The notes under the pieces were generated by a model that ran no database searches, had not been told where the DNA came from, and was given only the letters and a program-made list of their open reading frames with translations. Both the position numbers and the translations under genes were made by a program. DNA of 64,000 nucleotides from contig DGNO01000002.1 of NCBI GenBank assembly GCA_002389665.1, positions 629,624 to 693,623 on the forward strand, written 5' to 3'. Source of the DNA: Rhodobiaceae bacterium UBA4490 (GTDB lineage Bacteria; Pseudomonadota; Alphaproteobacteria; Parvibaculales; Parvibaculaceae). This document shows, in pieces, positions 55,775 to 64,000 of the stretch; the first letter of the stretch is position 1; every line of letters starts with the position of its first letter.

Positions 55775-56870
55775 GTCCGGGGCGAAGCTCCGGCACCTCG
55801 ATGGGGGCGGCCTGCGCGCTTTGAACTTCGCTTTCAGCGCCGTGAGCCCCATCGGCAGAGGCCTCTTCCTCATTGCCTTGCGCAGGCGCTTGAGGTTCGG
55901 CCACCGTCTCCTCTTGAGGCTCGGAGACAGCCGCGCTTTGCCGGACTTTCCCGGCCGGTGCATCGAGGCGCACATAGCCCTTGTCGATATCGGTTTTAAT
56001 CGCATCCGCTACTATAGAGGCGAGCACCTGATAACCGGCAAGGGTGAAATGAATGCCGTCATCAGCGCGCAGCAGCTTTTCCCGCCCGCGCAGGTCCGGC
56101 CCGTAGGCGGTGTACTCGCCCTTGGCATTCGCAAGGCCTTCCCAGGTCGGCACGAAGGGCACACCCGCGCGCGCCGTTTCCTCGCGGTAGATCGAGTTGA
56201 AATATTGCATGTCGCCGCCGAAACGCGCCGAGCGCATCACCGGAATGCCGACCCAGTAAATATAGGCCCCACGCGCCTGCAGCGAGGCGGTGAAGCGGCG
56301 GATGCGCTCACGGTATTCCTGTTCCCAACCCTTGGCCCGCAGCGGGTAGCGTTCGCCCTTGCCATTGACGATAACCTGCCGGTCGTTCGTGCCGATCATC
56401 ACCACGGCGATATCGACACGCTCTTCCTCGAGCACGCGCTCAACATTCGCATTCCAGTCATAATATTCCGAGCGCACAAAGCCCGAGGCGACTTTCGAGC
56501 GTTTGATGACCTCAAAACGCTTGTCGCCTTTCAAGACGCGGTAAAGCCCCGCCCAAAGCCCGTCGCCGAGCGAATCGCCCAGCACCACGACATTGAATTT
56601 CTTGCGGGCGGCGTAATCGGGCGCGGGCAGCACCTGCCCGGCCCCGCCCGGGTCGCCGGGCTCACGGATCGGTTTGGAAAGAATGGCATCGGACGGCGCC
56701 GGCCGGGCCAGCGGCAGATAATCGGCAACCTCCGCGCGGGTGGCGGACGCCCAGAAAAGCGCGCCGCCTAAAGCCAAGAGCGCAAAGGCTGCCCGTTTGA
56801 TCTTTGCCGCCCTGTCTATGTGCGTCCTGTCCGCGCTTGCAGCGCGGGCGGCACTTGCCCCCCTGGTCAT
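55743..56870 (-). CDS. SGNH-family (DUF459-like) periplasmic protein
   Basis: A 375-residue protein. An N-terminal basic stretch is followed by a hydrophobic segment (AAFALLALGGALFWASATRA, near residues 28-47) acting as a signal peptide or anchor. The SGNH triad lies in VVVLGDSLGDGLWAGLYRV, VVMIGTNDRQVI and ADDGIHFTLAGYQVLA. After about residue 310 the chain is acidic and repetitive (glutamate/alanine/proline-rich). It is upstream of the lipoprotein SGNH gene, overlapping its start by about 30 bases. DUF459-like proteins often accompany MBOATs in O-acetylation systems. I chose the ATG at 56870. Confidence 0.86.
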   Translation of the reverse strand: MTRGASAARAASADRTHIDRAAKIKRAAFALLALGGALFWASATRAEVADYLPLARPAPSDAILSKPIREPGDPGGAGQVLPAPDYAARKKFNVVVLGDSLGDGLWAGLYRVLKGDKRFEVIKRSKVASGFVRSEYYDWNANVERVLEEERVDIAVVMIGTNDRQVIVNGKGERYPLRAKGWEQEYRERIRRFTASLQARGAYIYWVGIPVMRSARFGGDMQYFNSIYREETARAGVPFVPTWEGLANAKGEYTAYGPDLRGREKLLRADDGIHFTLAGYQVLASIVADAIKTDIDKGYVRLDAPAGKVRQSAAVSEPQEETVAEPQAPAQGNEEEASADGAHGAESEVQSAQAAPIEVPELRPGRADDWSWPLR

Positions 56871-57141
56871 CCTGTCCAGTCCCCATTTCACAAATACAAG
56901 GTCCAGCCTGTCCCGCAGCGGCACAGAACTGCCCTTTGAGCCTTCCAAGCCCCTCCCGTTGCAGGGATCGGGCCGGAAAGCCGGCCTAAACGGTATCGCG
57001 GATCGATGCTGAAATACCGGCAAGCGGCCCCCCGCTTTAGCCCGGCAGCATATCTCGCCAAGTCCCGCCCCGATCATAATCGGCACTGGCGGTCACGCCA
57101 AACGTTCCGGCAAGGGCCTGCGTAAGCGCTTGATTTGGCTC

Positions 57142-58674
57142 TTAAACTGCCGTGCGTAACAGCTCGCTCACCACCCGTTCCAGGTCTTTGAGCGAGGCGC
57201 AGGTCTGGGCCCGGTCGCAGTGCGGGGTAAAGGAGCGCATGACGCTGTCGCCCGTATTCCAGAGTGATTTCGGCTCCGGGTTGAGCCAGATGACCCGCCG
57301 GGCGCGGTCATGGATTTTGTCCAAAATATCGGCGCGCGGGTTGGCATTATTCGAGCGCCCGTCCCCCAGCATGATCACCGTCGTATGATGATCCACATCA
57401 TCAAGGGCAAGATCGGCGAAATCTTCCAGCGCCATGCCGTAATCCGTCGCCCCGCCGCCATGCACATGCATAGTCTCGGCAATCGCTTTTTCGATGCCCT
57501 CCTTCTCGAAGAGATCCGTCACTTCCCCCAGCCGGCCGGAAAAAGCAAAGGCGCGCACCTGCGGCAAAACCTCGCTGAGGCTGTAAAGGAACATCAGGAG
57601 AAAGCGCGTATATTGCGCGACGGACCCGGAGACATCGCAGATCGCCATCACTTTCGGGCGGTCCACCTTCTCGCTTTTCCAGACGATGTCGAAAAGCAGC
57701 CCGTCATATTCGATATTCTTGCGGATGGTCTTGCGCACATCGAGCTGGCCGCGCAGCGTGCGTTTCTTGCGGCGGGAATTGAGCGCGATGAGCTTCTTCG
57801 CCATCTTCTTCACAAGCTGGCGAATGACCTTGGCGTCCCGATGGTCGACATTGGAAAGGCGCACCTGGGAGAGCACTTCCTCGCGCAGGCGCTTGCCGGC
57901 ATTGGCAGTATAAAGTTCAAGCTGCTGCTCGACATAATCGCGCACCTGCGCGCGCAAGCCGTCACGCATCTCGCGGATTTCCTGCCCGCGCGCATCGCCC
58001 GCTTCCGTGCCCTGCCGCTCCGCCACCTCGATCGCCTGATCGAGCGTTTCGAGCCCCATTTCCTCCAGAATACGCCGCACATACATGCCGCGCTGCGTGA
58101 AAAGCCGGATGCGGTTGAGCTGCGTGCGCCGGGCCGCCTCCGCCAGCGCCATTTGCAGGGCGGCGGCATCGCCTGCTTCGAGCATTTCTAGAAGGTTCTG
58201 CCCGCCGGGCGCATTGGGGCCTGCATGCGGTACATCGCCCTCATTGACCGGCCCGCCGCCGGGCTTGCCGCCGGACTGCGCCCCTTGCGGCGCGCCGCCA
58301 TCGCCGCCCGAGCTTTGGCCGGGCATGGATGGGGCCCCGCCTTCTTCGCCGCCTTCGCCATCGCTCGGCGCGTCTTGCCCGCTCTCGCTTTCCTCGCCTT
58401 CGCCCTCCCCGTCTTTCGCCTGGCCGGGGCCGTCTTCGCGCTTGGGCGGCGGCTTGAACTGGTCGAAGGCAAAGAACTTGTCGAAGGTTTCGTCGAAGGA
58501 GAACTTTTCTTCTTCGGTTTTGGCGAGCACCTGGCCCAGCGAGTGCTTGAGCACCTGCCTATTATCGAAGCCCACGAGTTCGACGGTGCGCCCCGCATCG
58601 ATACTTTCCGATATCGACACGCGCACATCCGCCGCCCGCAGCGCCCGGATAAATTCGGTCAGAACCTCGCTCAT
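57142..58674 (-). CDS. CoxE-like VWA-domain protein
   Basis: A 510-residue protein. The N-terminal part (1-75) starts MSEVLTEFIRALRAADVRV; a glycine/glutamate/serine-rich linker covers about 75-160; the helical middle has TLRGQLDVRKTIRKNIEYDG; the C-terminal VWA domain begins near 345 with the metal-site motif AICDVSGSVAQ, the threonine/aspartate segment GGGATDYGMALED and MLGDGRSNNANPR. CoxE-type proteins work with MoxR ATPases to insert metal or mature enzymes such as molybdenum dehydrogenases. The MoxR gene lies 20 bases upstream on the same strand. No target enzyme gene is adjacent. Confidence 0.9.
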   Translation of the reverse strand: MSEVLTEFIRALRAADVRVSISESIDAGRTVELVGFDNRQVLKHSLGQVLAKTEEEKFSFDETFDKFFAFDQFKPPPKREDGPGQAKDGEGEGEESESGQDAPSDGEGGEEGGAPSMPGQSSGGDGGAPQGAQSGGKPGGGPVNEGDVPHAGPNAPGGQNLLEMLEAGDAAALQMALAEAARRTQLNRIRLFTQRGMYVRRILEEMGLETLDQAIEVAERQGTEAGDARGQEIREMRDGLRAQVRDYVEQQLELYTANAGKRLREEVLSQVRLSNVDHRDAKVIRQLVKKMAKKLIALNSRRKKRTLRGQLDVRKTIRKNIEYDGLLFDIVWKSEKVDRPKVMAICDVSGSVAQYTRFLLMFLYSLSEVLPQVRAFAFSGRLGEVTDLFEKEGIEKAIAETMHVHGGGATDYGMALEDFADLALDDVDHHTTVIMLGDGRSNNANPRADILDKIHDRARRVIWLNPEPKSLWNTGDSVMRSFTPHCDRAQTCASLKDLERVVSELLRTAV

Positions 58675-58694
58675 GGTCTCGTCCCCGGCGCCGG

Positions 58695-59636
58695 CTACGC
58701 GCTCGCCTTTTGCGCTTGAGAGGTCAGGGCGTTGATTTCCCCGTCCACATTCTCGATATCGTCCTGAAACTTGAGAAGCACGTTCAGCGTGTCGCGCACG
58801 AGCTCCGCATCGAGCGTTTCGGCATGAAGCAGCACCAGCGTGCGCGCCCAGTCGATCGTCTCGGAAACCGAGGGATGTTTTTTAAGTTCGAGCGTGCGCA
58901 GGCCCTGCACGAAGGCGACAAGCTGCTTGCGCAAACCTTCTTCCACATCCGGCACCCGCGCCTTGATGATGTCGTTCTCAAGCTTGGAATCGGGGAAGGG
59001 AATGTAAAGGTGCAGGCAGCGCCGCTTCAGCGCATCGCCGATCTCACGCGAATTGTTCGAGGTCAGGAACACGATGGGCGTGCTCTTGGCCTTGATCGTT
59101 CCGAGCTCCGGCACGGAAATCTGATAGTCCGACAAAAGCTCCAGCAGGAAAGCTTCGAACTCGTCATCCGACTTGTCGATCTCATCGATTAGAAGCACCG
59201 CGCCCTTTTCCGACCACAGCGCTTTCAAAAGCGGGCGCGGTTCCAGAAACTCGGTGGAGAAAAACGTGTCGTCGAATTCGTGCAAGCGGTCCATGGACTG
59301 TTTCAGCCCCACGGTCCCTTCCATCAGATCGCCGAGCTTTTCTTTCAGCACCTGCGTGTAAAGCAGCTGCTTGCCGTATTTCCATTCATAAAGCGCCTTG
59401 GCTTCATCGACGCCTTCGTAACATTGCAGGCGGATCAGCTCCTGGCCGAGATATTCCGCCGTCGCCTTGGCAAGCTCGGTCTTGCCGACGCCGGGCGGGC
59501 CTTCCACGAGAATGGGCTTGCCCAGTTTCCGGGAAAGGAAAATCGACGTGGCGATCTGCTTGTCGCAAATATAGCCGCCCTTGGCGAAGCCTTCGCGGAC
59601 CGCCTGAATTTCGTCCTCGGGTTTCACGTGACGCAT
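58695..59636 (-). CDS. MoxR family AAA+ ATPase
   Basis: A 313-residue chaperone-type ATPase. Walker A is VEGPPGVGKTELAKA, Walker B VLLIDEIDKSDDEFEAFLLE (in part), sensor 1 VFLTSNNSREIGDALKRRCLHLYI (in part). The order and the GYICDKQIATSIFLSRKL N-terminus match CoxD/MoxR members that pair with a VWA protein. AGGGAG precedes the ATG at 59636; the longer frame upstream is rejected. Cytosolic ring ATPase, probably acting with the downstream VWA protein on an unknown client. Confidence 0.94.
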   Translation of the reverse strand: MRHVKPEDEIQAVREGFAKGGYICDKQIATSIFLSRKLGKPILVEGPPGVGKTELAKATAEYLGQELIRLQCYEGVDEAKALYEWKYGKQLLYTQVLKEKLGDLMEGTVGLKQSMDRLHEFDDTFFSTEFLEPRPLLKALWSEKGAVLLIDEIDKSDDEFEAFLLELLSDYQISVPELGTIKAKSTPIVFLTSNNSREIGDALKRRCLHLYIPFPDSKLENDIIKARVPDVEEGLRKQLVAFVQGLRTLELKKHPSVSETIDWARTLVLLHAETLDAELVRDTLNVLLKFQDDIENVDGEINALTSQAQKASA

Positions 59637-59873
59637 GCTCCCTGATGCTGCTTTCTTATTGGCCGGGAGACTATCAGCCGGGCCCGCGCGCCGCCAGCCG
59701 CCTGAGCCCTGCAAATACCCCGTTTTTCCCCTCACTCCTGTCCATAGGTGCGCGCGCTTTGTACATGAGTGAGCAGCAAAAGAGCAAAACGCAGGGGAAA
59801 GCAGGGCTGGCTCTCGGGCTCAAACTGGCTACAATCCCGGCAATTTCAACGACCAGAAAATGGGAGATGCGTC

Positions 59874-61961
59874 ATGGGCAATATCAACGACGTCGCCGAC
59901 CTTTCCACGGAAGGCGAGATTGCCGTCCTTACCTTGAATTCGCCCCCCGTCAACGCGCTGTCCGCGCCGGTGCGCGAGGGGATTTTCGAAGGCATTAAAA
60001 AAGCGACCGCCGACAGCGCCGTGAAAGCCATCGTGCTGATCTGCGACGGGCGCACCTTCATCGCCGGTGCCGATATTACCGAATTCGGCAAGAAACCGAC
60101 GGGCCCGAGCCTTTTCGATGCGCAGGACATGATCGAGAACGCCTCCGTTCCCGTCATTGCCGCCATCCACGGCACGGCGCTTGGCGGGGGCCTGGAAGTC
60201 GCGCTGACCTGCCATTACCGCGTGGCGGTTCCCTCCGCCAAATGCGGCCTGCCGGAAGTGAACCTCGGCCTGCTGCCGGGCGCCGGCGGCACGCAGCGCC
60301 TGCCCCGCATCGTCGGGCCGGAAAAGGCCCTGGAAATGGTCACGACCGGCCAGCATGTGCCCGCCAAAAAGTGCCTTGAAATGGGCCTCGTCGATGAGCT
60401 GGCCGAAGAAGGCAAGCTGCGCGAGGGCGCTGTTGCCTTCGCCAAGAAGGTGGTTGCCGAAAACCGCCCGCTGAAAAAAGTCCGCGAGATGAACGACAAG
60501 GTGGAAGCGGCGCGCGGCAAACCGGAAATCTTCGACAATTTCCGCAAATCCATCGCCCGCAAGACCCGCGGCTTCCTCGCCCCGGAATACAATATCCAGT
60601 GCATCGAAGCGGCGGTGAACAAATCCTTCGATGAAGGCATCAAGGTCGAGCGCGATCTTTTCACCAAGCTTGTGACCGGCGAGCAGTCCGCAGCCCAGCG
60701 CCATGTTTTCTTTGCCGAGCGCCAGGTCTGGAAAGTGCCGGGCATCGACAAGGACACGAAGCGCATTCCCATCGAAAAAGTCGGCATCATCGGCGCCGGC
60801 ACGATGGGCGGCGGCATTTCCATGAACTTCGCCAATGCCGGCATCCCGGTCACCATCGTTGAGCGCGATCAGGCGCCCCTCGACAAGGGCCTCGGCACGA
60901 TCCGCAAGAACTACGAGAACACGGCCAAGAAAGGCCGCATCTCCATGGACGATGTGGAAAAGCGCACCGGCCTCATCCAGGGCTCGACGGATATGAAGGC
61001 ACTGGCCGATTGCGACCTCATCATCGAAGCCGTGTTCGAGAATATGGACGTGAAGCAGGACATTTTCCGCCAGCTCGATGAAATCTGTAAACCGGGCGCC
61101 ATCCTCGCCACCAACACCTCGGCGCTGAATATCGACGAGATCGCCAGCGTGACGAAGCGCCCGGAAGCGGTGATCGGTCTGCACTTCTTCTCCCCCGCCA
61201 ACGTCATGCGGCTTCTGGAAGTCGTGCGCGCCGACAAGACCTCGAAAGAGGTGATCGCCACCTCCATGGACCTTGCCAAGAAGATCGGCAAGATCGCCGC
61301 CCTTGTCGGCGTCTGCCCCGGCTTCGTCGGCAACCGCATCCTCGCCCAGCGCCAGCGCGAAGCGAACAAGCTCATCCTGGAAGGCGCCATGCCCTGGGAT
61401 GTGGACCGGGTGCTTTTCGATTTCGGCCTGCCCATGGGCCCCTTCGCCATGTCGGACCTTGCTGGTCTCGACCTTGGCTGGCGCAAGGAAAACTCCAAGG
61501 GCGAAACGATCCGCGACGTGCTCTGCGAGATGGACCGCCGCGGCCAGAAGACGGGCGCCGGTTTCTACGATTATGACGAGAACCGCAAAGCCACGCCGTC
61601 GAAAGTCGTTGAAGACATCATCAAGGATTTTGCCGAGAAGAAGCAGATCCAGCGCCGCGATATTTCCGATCAGGAAATTCTGGAACGCTGCGTCTATCCG
61701 ATGATCAATGAAGGCTTCAAAATCCTGGAAGAAGGCAAGGCCATCCGCGCCTCCGACATCGACATCGTCTGGATCAACGGCTATGGCTGGCCGGTCTACC
61801 GGGGCGGCCCGATGTATTACGGCGAAAAGATCGTCGGCCTGGATAAAGTCCTCGCCAAGATGCAGGAATTCCAAAAAGCGCACGGCGACGATTTCGAGCC
61901 TGCCGCGCTGCTGGAAAAAGCGGTCAAGGAAGGCAAGAGCCTTTCCGAGCTCGGCTACTAA
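59874..61961 (+). CDS. Bifunctional enoyl-CoA hydratase/3-hydroxyacyl-CoA dehydrogenase (FadB/FadJ type)
   Basis: A 695-residue beta-oxidation enzyme. The hydratase domain (about 1-190) has the oxyanion and acid segments IAGADITEFG, GTALGGGLEVALTCHYRVA and PEVNLGLLPGAGGTQRLPR. The dehydrogenase domain starts VGIIGAGTMGGGISMNFANAG near residue 300 (NAD binding), with FFSPANVMRLLEVV and PGFVGNRILAQRQREANKL. The C-terminal repeat of the dehydrogenase ends LSELGY. It turns an enoyl-CoA into a 3-ketoacyl-CoA. GGGAGATGCGTC lies ahead of the ATG. No thiolase or other fad gene is adjacent. Confidence 0.95.
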   Translation: MGNINDVADLSTEGEIAVLTLNSPPVNALSAPVREGIFEGIKKATADSAVKAIVLICDGRTFIAGADITEFGKKPTGPSLFDAQDMIENASVPVIAAIHGTALGGGLEVALTCHYRVAVPSAKCGLPEVNLGLLPGAGGTQRLPRIVGPEKALEMVTTGQHVPAKKCLEMGLVDELAEEGKLREGAVAFAKKVVAENRPLKKVREMNDKVEAARGKPEIFDNFRKSIARKTRGFLAPEYNIQCIEAAVNKSFDEGIKVERDLFTKLVTGEQSAAQRHVFFAERQVWKVPGIDKDTKRIPIEKVGIIGAGTMGGGISMNFANAGIPVTIVERDQAPLDKGLGTIRKNYENTAKKGRISMDDVEKRTGLIQGSTDMKALADCDLIIEAVFENMDVKQDIFRQLDEICKPGAILATNTSALNIDEIASVTKRPEAVIGLHFFSPANVMRLLEVVRADKTSKEVIATSMDLAKKIGKIAALVGVCPGFVGNRILAQRQREANKLILEGAMPWDVDRVLFDFGLPMGPFAMSDLAGLDLGWRKENSKGETIRDVLCEMDRRGQKTGAGFYDYDENRKATPSKVVEDIIKDFAEKKQIQRRDISDQEILERCVYPMINEGFKILEEGKAIRASDIDIVWINGYGWPVYRGGPMYYGEKIVGLDKVLAKMQEFQKAHGDDFEPAALLEKAVKEGKSLSELGY

Positions 61962-61986
61962 GCCGCTCCAGCGCAAACAAAAAAGC

Positions 61987-62015
61987 AAAGGCCCGCCTCA
62001 CCGGCGGGCCTTTTT
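61987..62015 (+). terminator. Terminator after the FadB/FadJ-type gene
   Basis: The stem GGCCCGCC/GGCGGGCC with a four-base loop is flanked by AAA and TTTTT, 25 bases after the stop codon. Confidence 0.92.
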
Positions 62016-62129
62016 GCATCCACACTCTTTTCCCGATCCCGCAGAATTGAGCCCCCGCCCCTGTAAAGCGGTAGGCGAAATGCTTAGGTTGGACGCATCA
62101 TCTTTTTCATCTTGCAGGGAGCTACCCCC

Positions 62130-62831
62130 ATGAGCATCACCCTTTATGACCTGTGCGGCCAGGATGACCGGCGCTTCAGCCCCTTTTGCTGGCGCACGAA
62201 ATATGCGCTTGCCCATAAGGGACTCGCATTCGAAACCGTGCCCGTCTCCTTCAGCGCCATCAAGACGATCGGTGACGGCTCCTTCAAGACCGTGCCGGTG
62301 ATCGAAGATAACGGCACCTGGGTCGGAGACAGCTGGGAGATCGCGAAATATCTCGACAAGGCCTATCCGGATAAACCTGCTCTCTTCCCGAGCCCGGAGG
62401 TCGAAGCACTATGCCATTTCGTCGAGACCTGGCAATTCTCGAACGTGCTGCGCCAGGCCTTCCCCGCTTACGTCCATGACATCTATCTCCATGTGAAAGA
62501 AGAAGACCGGACCTATTTCAAAGAAAGCCGGGAAAAACAGCTGGGCGGCACGAAGCTCGAAAGCCTGGTCGAAACGCGCGAGGAAAAACTGCCCGGCCTG
62601 CGCTCCGCGCTCTTTCCCTTGCGCATGACGCTTGGCAATCAGCGCTGGCTTTCCGGCGATACGCCCGGTTATGCCGATTATCTCATTCTCAGCACCTTCC
62701 TGTGGCTCGGCTCCGTTGCCACGCTGCCGGTACTTGAAAAAGACGATCCGCTCCTCGTCTGGCTGGAAAAAGGCCGCGACCTTTATGACGGTCTTGGCCG
62801 CACCTCGCCCTGCAACGAGATCGCCGCTTAA
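62130..62831 (+). CDS. Glutathione S-transferase family protein
   Basis: A 233-residue GST. The N-terminal domain is TLYDLCGQDDRRFSPFCWRTKY with a conserved cysteine/serine pair near the glutathione site, then GDGSFKTVPVIEDNGTWV (cis-proline) and DSWEIAKYLDKAYPDK. The helical domain includes FPLRMTLGNQRWLSGDTPGYADYLILSTFLWLGS (in part). The group resembles GSTs with the CGxDDRRFSP opening found in alphaproteobacteria. AGGGAG lies about nine bases ahead of the ATG at 62130. A separate transcription unit between two terminators. Confidence 0.92.
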   Translation: MSITLYDLCGQDDRRFSPFCWRTKYALAHKGLAFETVPVSFSAIKTIGDGSFKTVPVIEDNGTWVGDSWEIAKYLDKAYPDKPALFPSPEVEALCHFVETWQFSNVLRQAFPAYVHDIYLHVKEEDRTYFKESREKQLGGTKLESLVETREEKLPGLRSALFPLRMTLGNQRWLSGDTPGYADYLILSTFLWLGSVATLPVLEKDDPLLVWLEKGRDLYDGLGRTSPCNEIAA

Positions 62832-62850
62832 GACCTACGCTCACGCAGCA

Positions 62851-62881
62851 AAAAACCCCGGCCTTTCGAACCGGGGTTTTT
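62851..62881. terminator. Bidirectional terminator between the GST and nitronate monooxygenase genes
   Basis: The stem AAAAACCCCGG/CCGGGGTTTTT with a nine-base loop ends both convergent transcripts; T tracts occur on both strands. Confidence 0.92.
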
Positions 62882-62901
62882 CATGCGCGATGGGCGGTGA
62901 A

Positions 62902-63879
62902 TTACGCCGCCGCGAATTTCGACAGGCGCTGATTGATGATCGCCTGGGCTTCCGTAACGATGCCCTCGATCAGTTCCTTGCAGGTCGGAATGTCGTGGAT
63001 GAGGCCGGCCACCATGCCGCAGCTCCAGGCCCCTGCATCCATTTCCCCTTCCTGCATCACCTTCGGGTAAACCCCGCCGACGAGATGCGCGATATCTTCG
63101 ATCGTCGTCGCCGCGCCTTTTTCACGCTCGATCTCGACGATCTTTTCCACCGCCGCGTTGGAAAGCACGCGCTCGGTATTGCGCAAGGGGCGCATCACAA
63201 GGCGCGTATCGAGCTCGGTTGCCGCAACCAGCGCCTTTTTCACATTCTCATGCACCGGGGCTTCTTTCGTCGCGATGAAGCGCGTGCCCATATTGATGCC
63301 GTCCGCACCCAGCGCCAAAGCGGCGACGAGCTGCGACGCCGTCCCCATGCCGCCGGAGGCAACGAAGGGAATTTTCAGCTCTTCGGCGGCGCGCGGCAGA
63401 AGGATCATGTTCGGAATGTCATCCTCGCCCGGATGGCCGCCGCACTCGAACCCGTCGACGCTCACCGCATCGCAGCCGATGCGTTCGGCTTTCAGCGAGT
63501 GGCGCACGGAGGTGCATTTATGGATGACCTTGATGCCGGCTTCCTTCAGCGCGGGCATATAGGCTTCGGGCGAGCGGCCCGCCGTTTCCACGATCTTCAC
63601 GCCGCCGTCCACGATCGCCTTGATGTAGCCGGGATAATCCGGCGCGGCAAAGCCCGGCAGGAAGGTCAGGTTCACACCGAACGGCTTGTCCGTCATGGAC
63701 TTGCACTTGGCGATTTCATTCGCCAGGTCCTCCGGGGTGCGCTGGGTGAGGCCCGTGATGATGCCGAGCCCGCCCGCGTTCGAAACCGCCGCCGCCATTT
63801 CGGCAAAGCCCACATAATGCATGCCGCCCTGAATGACCGGATGCTCGATGCCGAAAAGCTCGGTAATACGCGTTTTCAT
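62902..63879 (-). CDS. Nitronate monooxygenase family protein
   Basis: A 325-residue FMN TIM-barrel enzyme, older name 2-nitropropane dioxygenase. Signatures are IEHPVIQGGMHYVGFAEMAAAVSNAGGLG (in part), PFGVNLTFLPGFAAPDYPGY, DAVSVDGFECGGHPGEDDIP and the cofactor loop VASGGMGTASQLVAALALGADGINMGTRF (in part). The barrel histidine in GHPG is the usual catalytic base. It detoxifies nitronates such as propionate-3-nitronate, but some members act on other substrates. AGGGAGACA precedes the ATG at 63879. Upstream 121 bases to the window edge hold no further gene. Confidence 0.92.
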   Translation of the reverse strand: MKTRITELFGIEHPVIQGGMHYVGFAEMAAAVSNAGGLGIITGLTQRTPEDLANEIAKCKSMTDKPFGVNLTFLPGFAAPDYPGYIKAIVDGGVKIVETAGRSPEAYMPALKEAGIKVIHKCTSVRHSLKAERIGCDAVSVDGFECGGHPGEDDIPNMILLPRAAEELKIPFVASGGMGTASQLVAALALGADGINMGTRFIATKEAPVHENVKKALVAATELDTRLVMRPLRNTERVLSNAAVEKIVEIEREKGAATTIEDIAHLVGGVYPKVMQEGEMDAGAWSCGMVAGLIHDIPTCKELIEGIVTEAQAIINQRLSKFAAA

Positions 63880-64000
63880 GACTGTCTCCCTGCAGAGTTT
63901 TGTTTTGGGATAATCGATTGGCCGACAGATTAGTGCAGGCGCGGGCCGGGCGCTACGCCGCTTATGAACCGTCGCCGTTCAAATTTGTACCAGCGACACG

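Noticed and set aside
59829..61988. A 719-codon frame opposite the FadB/FadJ-type gene
   Set aside because: Shadow of the coding strand with the same bias; the sense protein is complete.

Overview
This 64 kb stretch is a GC-rich chromosomal segment of a free-living alphaproteobacterium. The pointers are a CpdR-type cell-cycle response regulator, a plcP/agt-like lipid-remodelling pair, a ROSE-type RNA thermometer with an RpoH-like promoter ahead of a small heat-shock gene, a MoxR/CoxE-type pair, and dispersed palindromes of the CCCTCACCC and TGGACCCCGG kinds. The many acyl-CoA, glutathione and lipid genes would suit an oil- or surfactant-degrading lineage such as Parvibaculaceae, but that placement is inference. 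There is no prophage, insertion sequence, CRISPR array or plasmid function; the segment reads as stable core and near-core chromosome.

Layout. 0.3-7 kb: acyl-CoA dehydrogenase, a TetR/DoxX divergent pair with two palindromic operators, nitroreductase, GST, a TauD-like dioxygenase and an orphan radical SAM protein. 7.1-13.3 kb: a co-directional cluster of TetR regulator, RND/MMPL-type transporter, LolA-like periplasmic protein, outer-membrane beta-barrel and short-chain dehydrogenase, which looks like a complete inner-to-outer-membrane route for a hydrophobic molecule. 13.4-15.6 kb: iron genes (bfr, bfd) and a PPOX flavoprotein behind two Fur-like boxes. 15.6-21 kb: GNAT, an NDH-2-like flavoprotein, tRNA-Val(GAC), cpdR, N-formylglutamate amidohydrolase, a strong candidate small RNA on the minus strand, and a lytic transglycosylase.

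21-34.6 kb: a membrane-anchored glutamate synthase-like protein, HAD phosphatase, a diacylglycerol-kinase-like lipid kinase divergent from a PlcP/Agt pair, YceI, TypA/BipA, HisN-type phosphatase, a coupled SCP2/hydrolase pair, an acyl-CoA carboxylase beta subunit, and a secreted PepSY-like repeat protein. 34.7-39.4 kb: a complete livKHMGF branched-chain amino acid ABC operon. 39.5-46 kb: thermosensor-controlled hsp20, a hybrid histidine kinase facing an HPt protein, a GST-like protein and a dicarboxylate/amino-acid symporter. 46.1-52.3 kb: gltBD behind a long structured leader.

52.4-56.9 kb: a minus-strand cluster of two SGNH hydrolases, an MBOAT O-acyltransferase and a small membrane protein, which looks like a surface-polymer acylation system. 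57.1-64 kb: CoxE-like VWA protein and MoxR ATPase, a FadJ/FadB-type beta-oxidation enzyme, a GST and a nitronate monooxygenase.

The most interesting items are the TetR-RND-LolA-like-barrel cluster, the lipid kinase/PlcP/Agt locus, the two small RNA or attenuator candidates (15.75-15.83 kb and 19.70-19.80 kb), the RpoH plus ROSE control of hsp20, and the O-acylation cluster.
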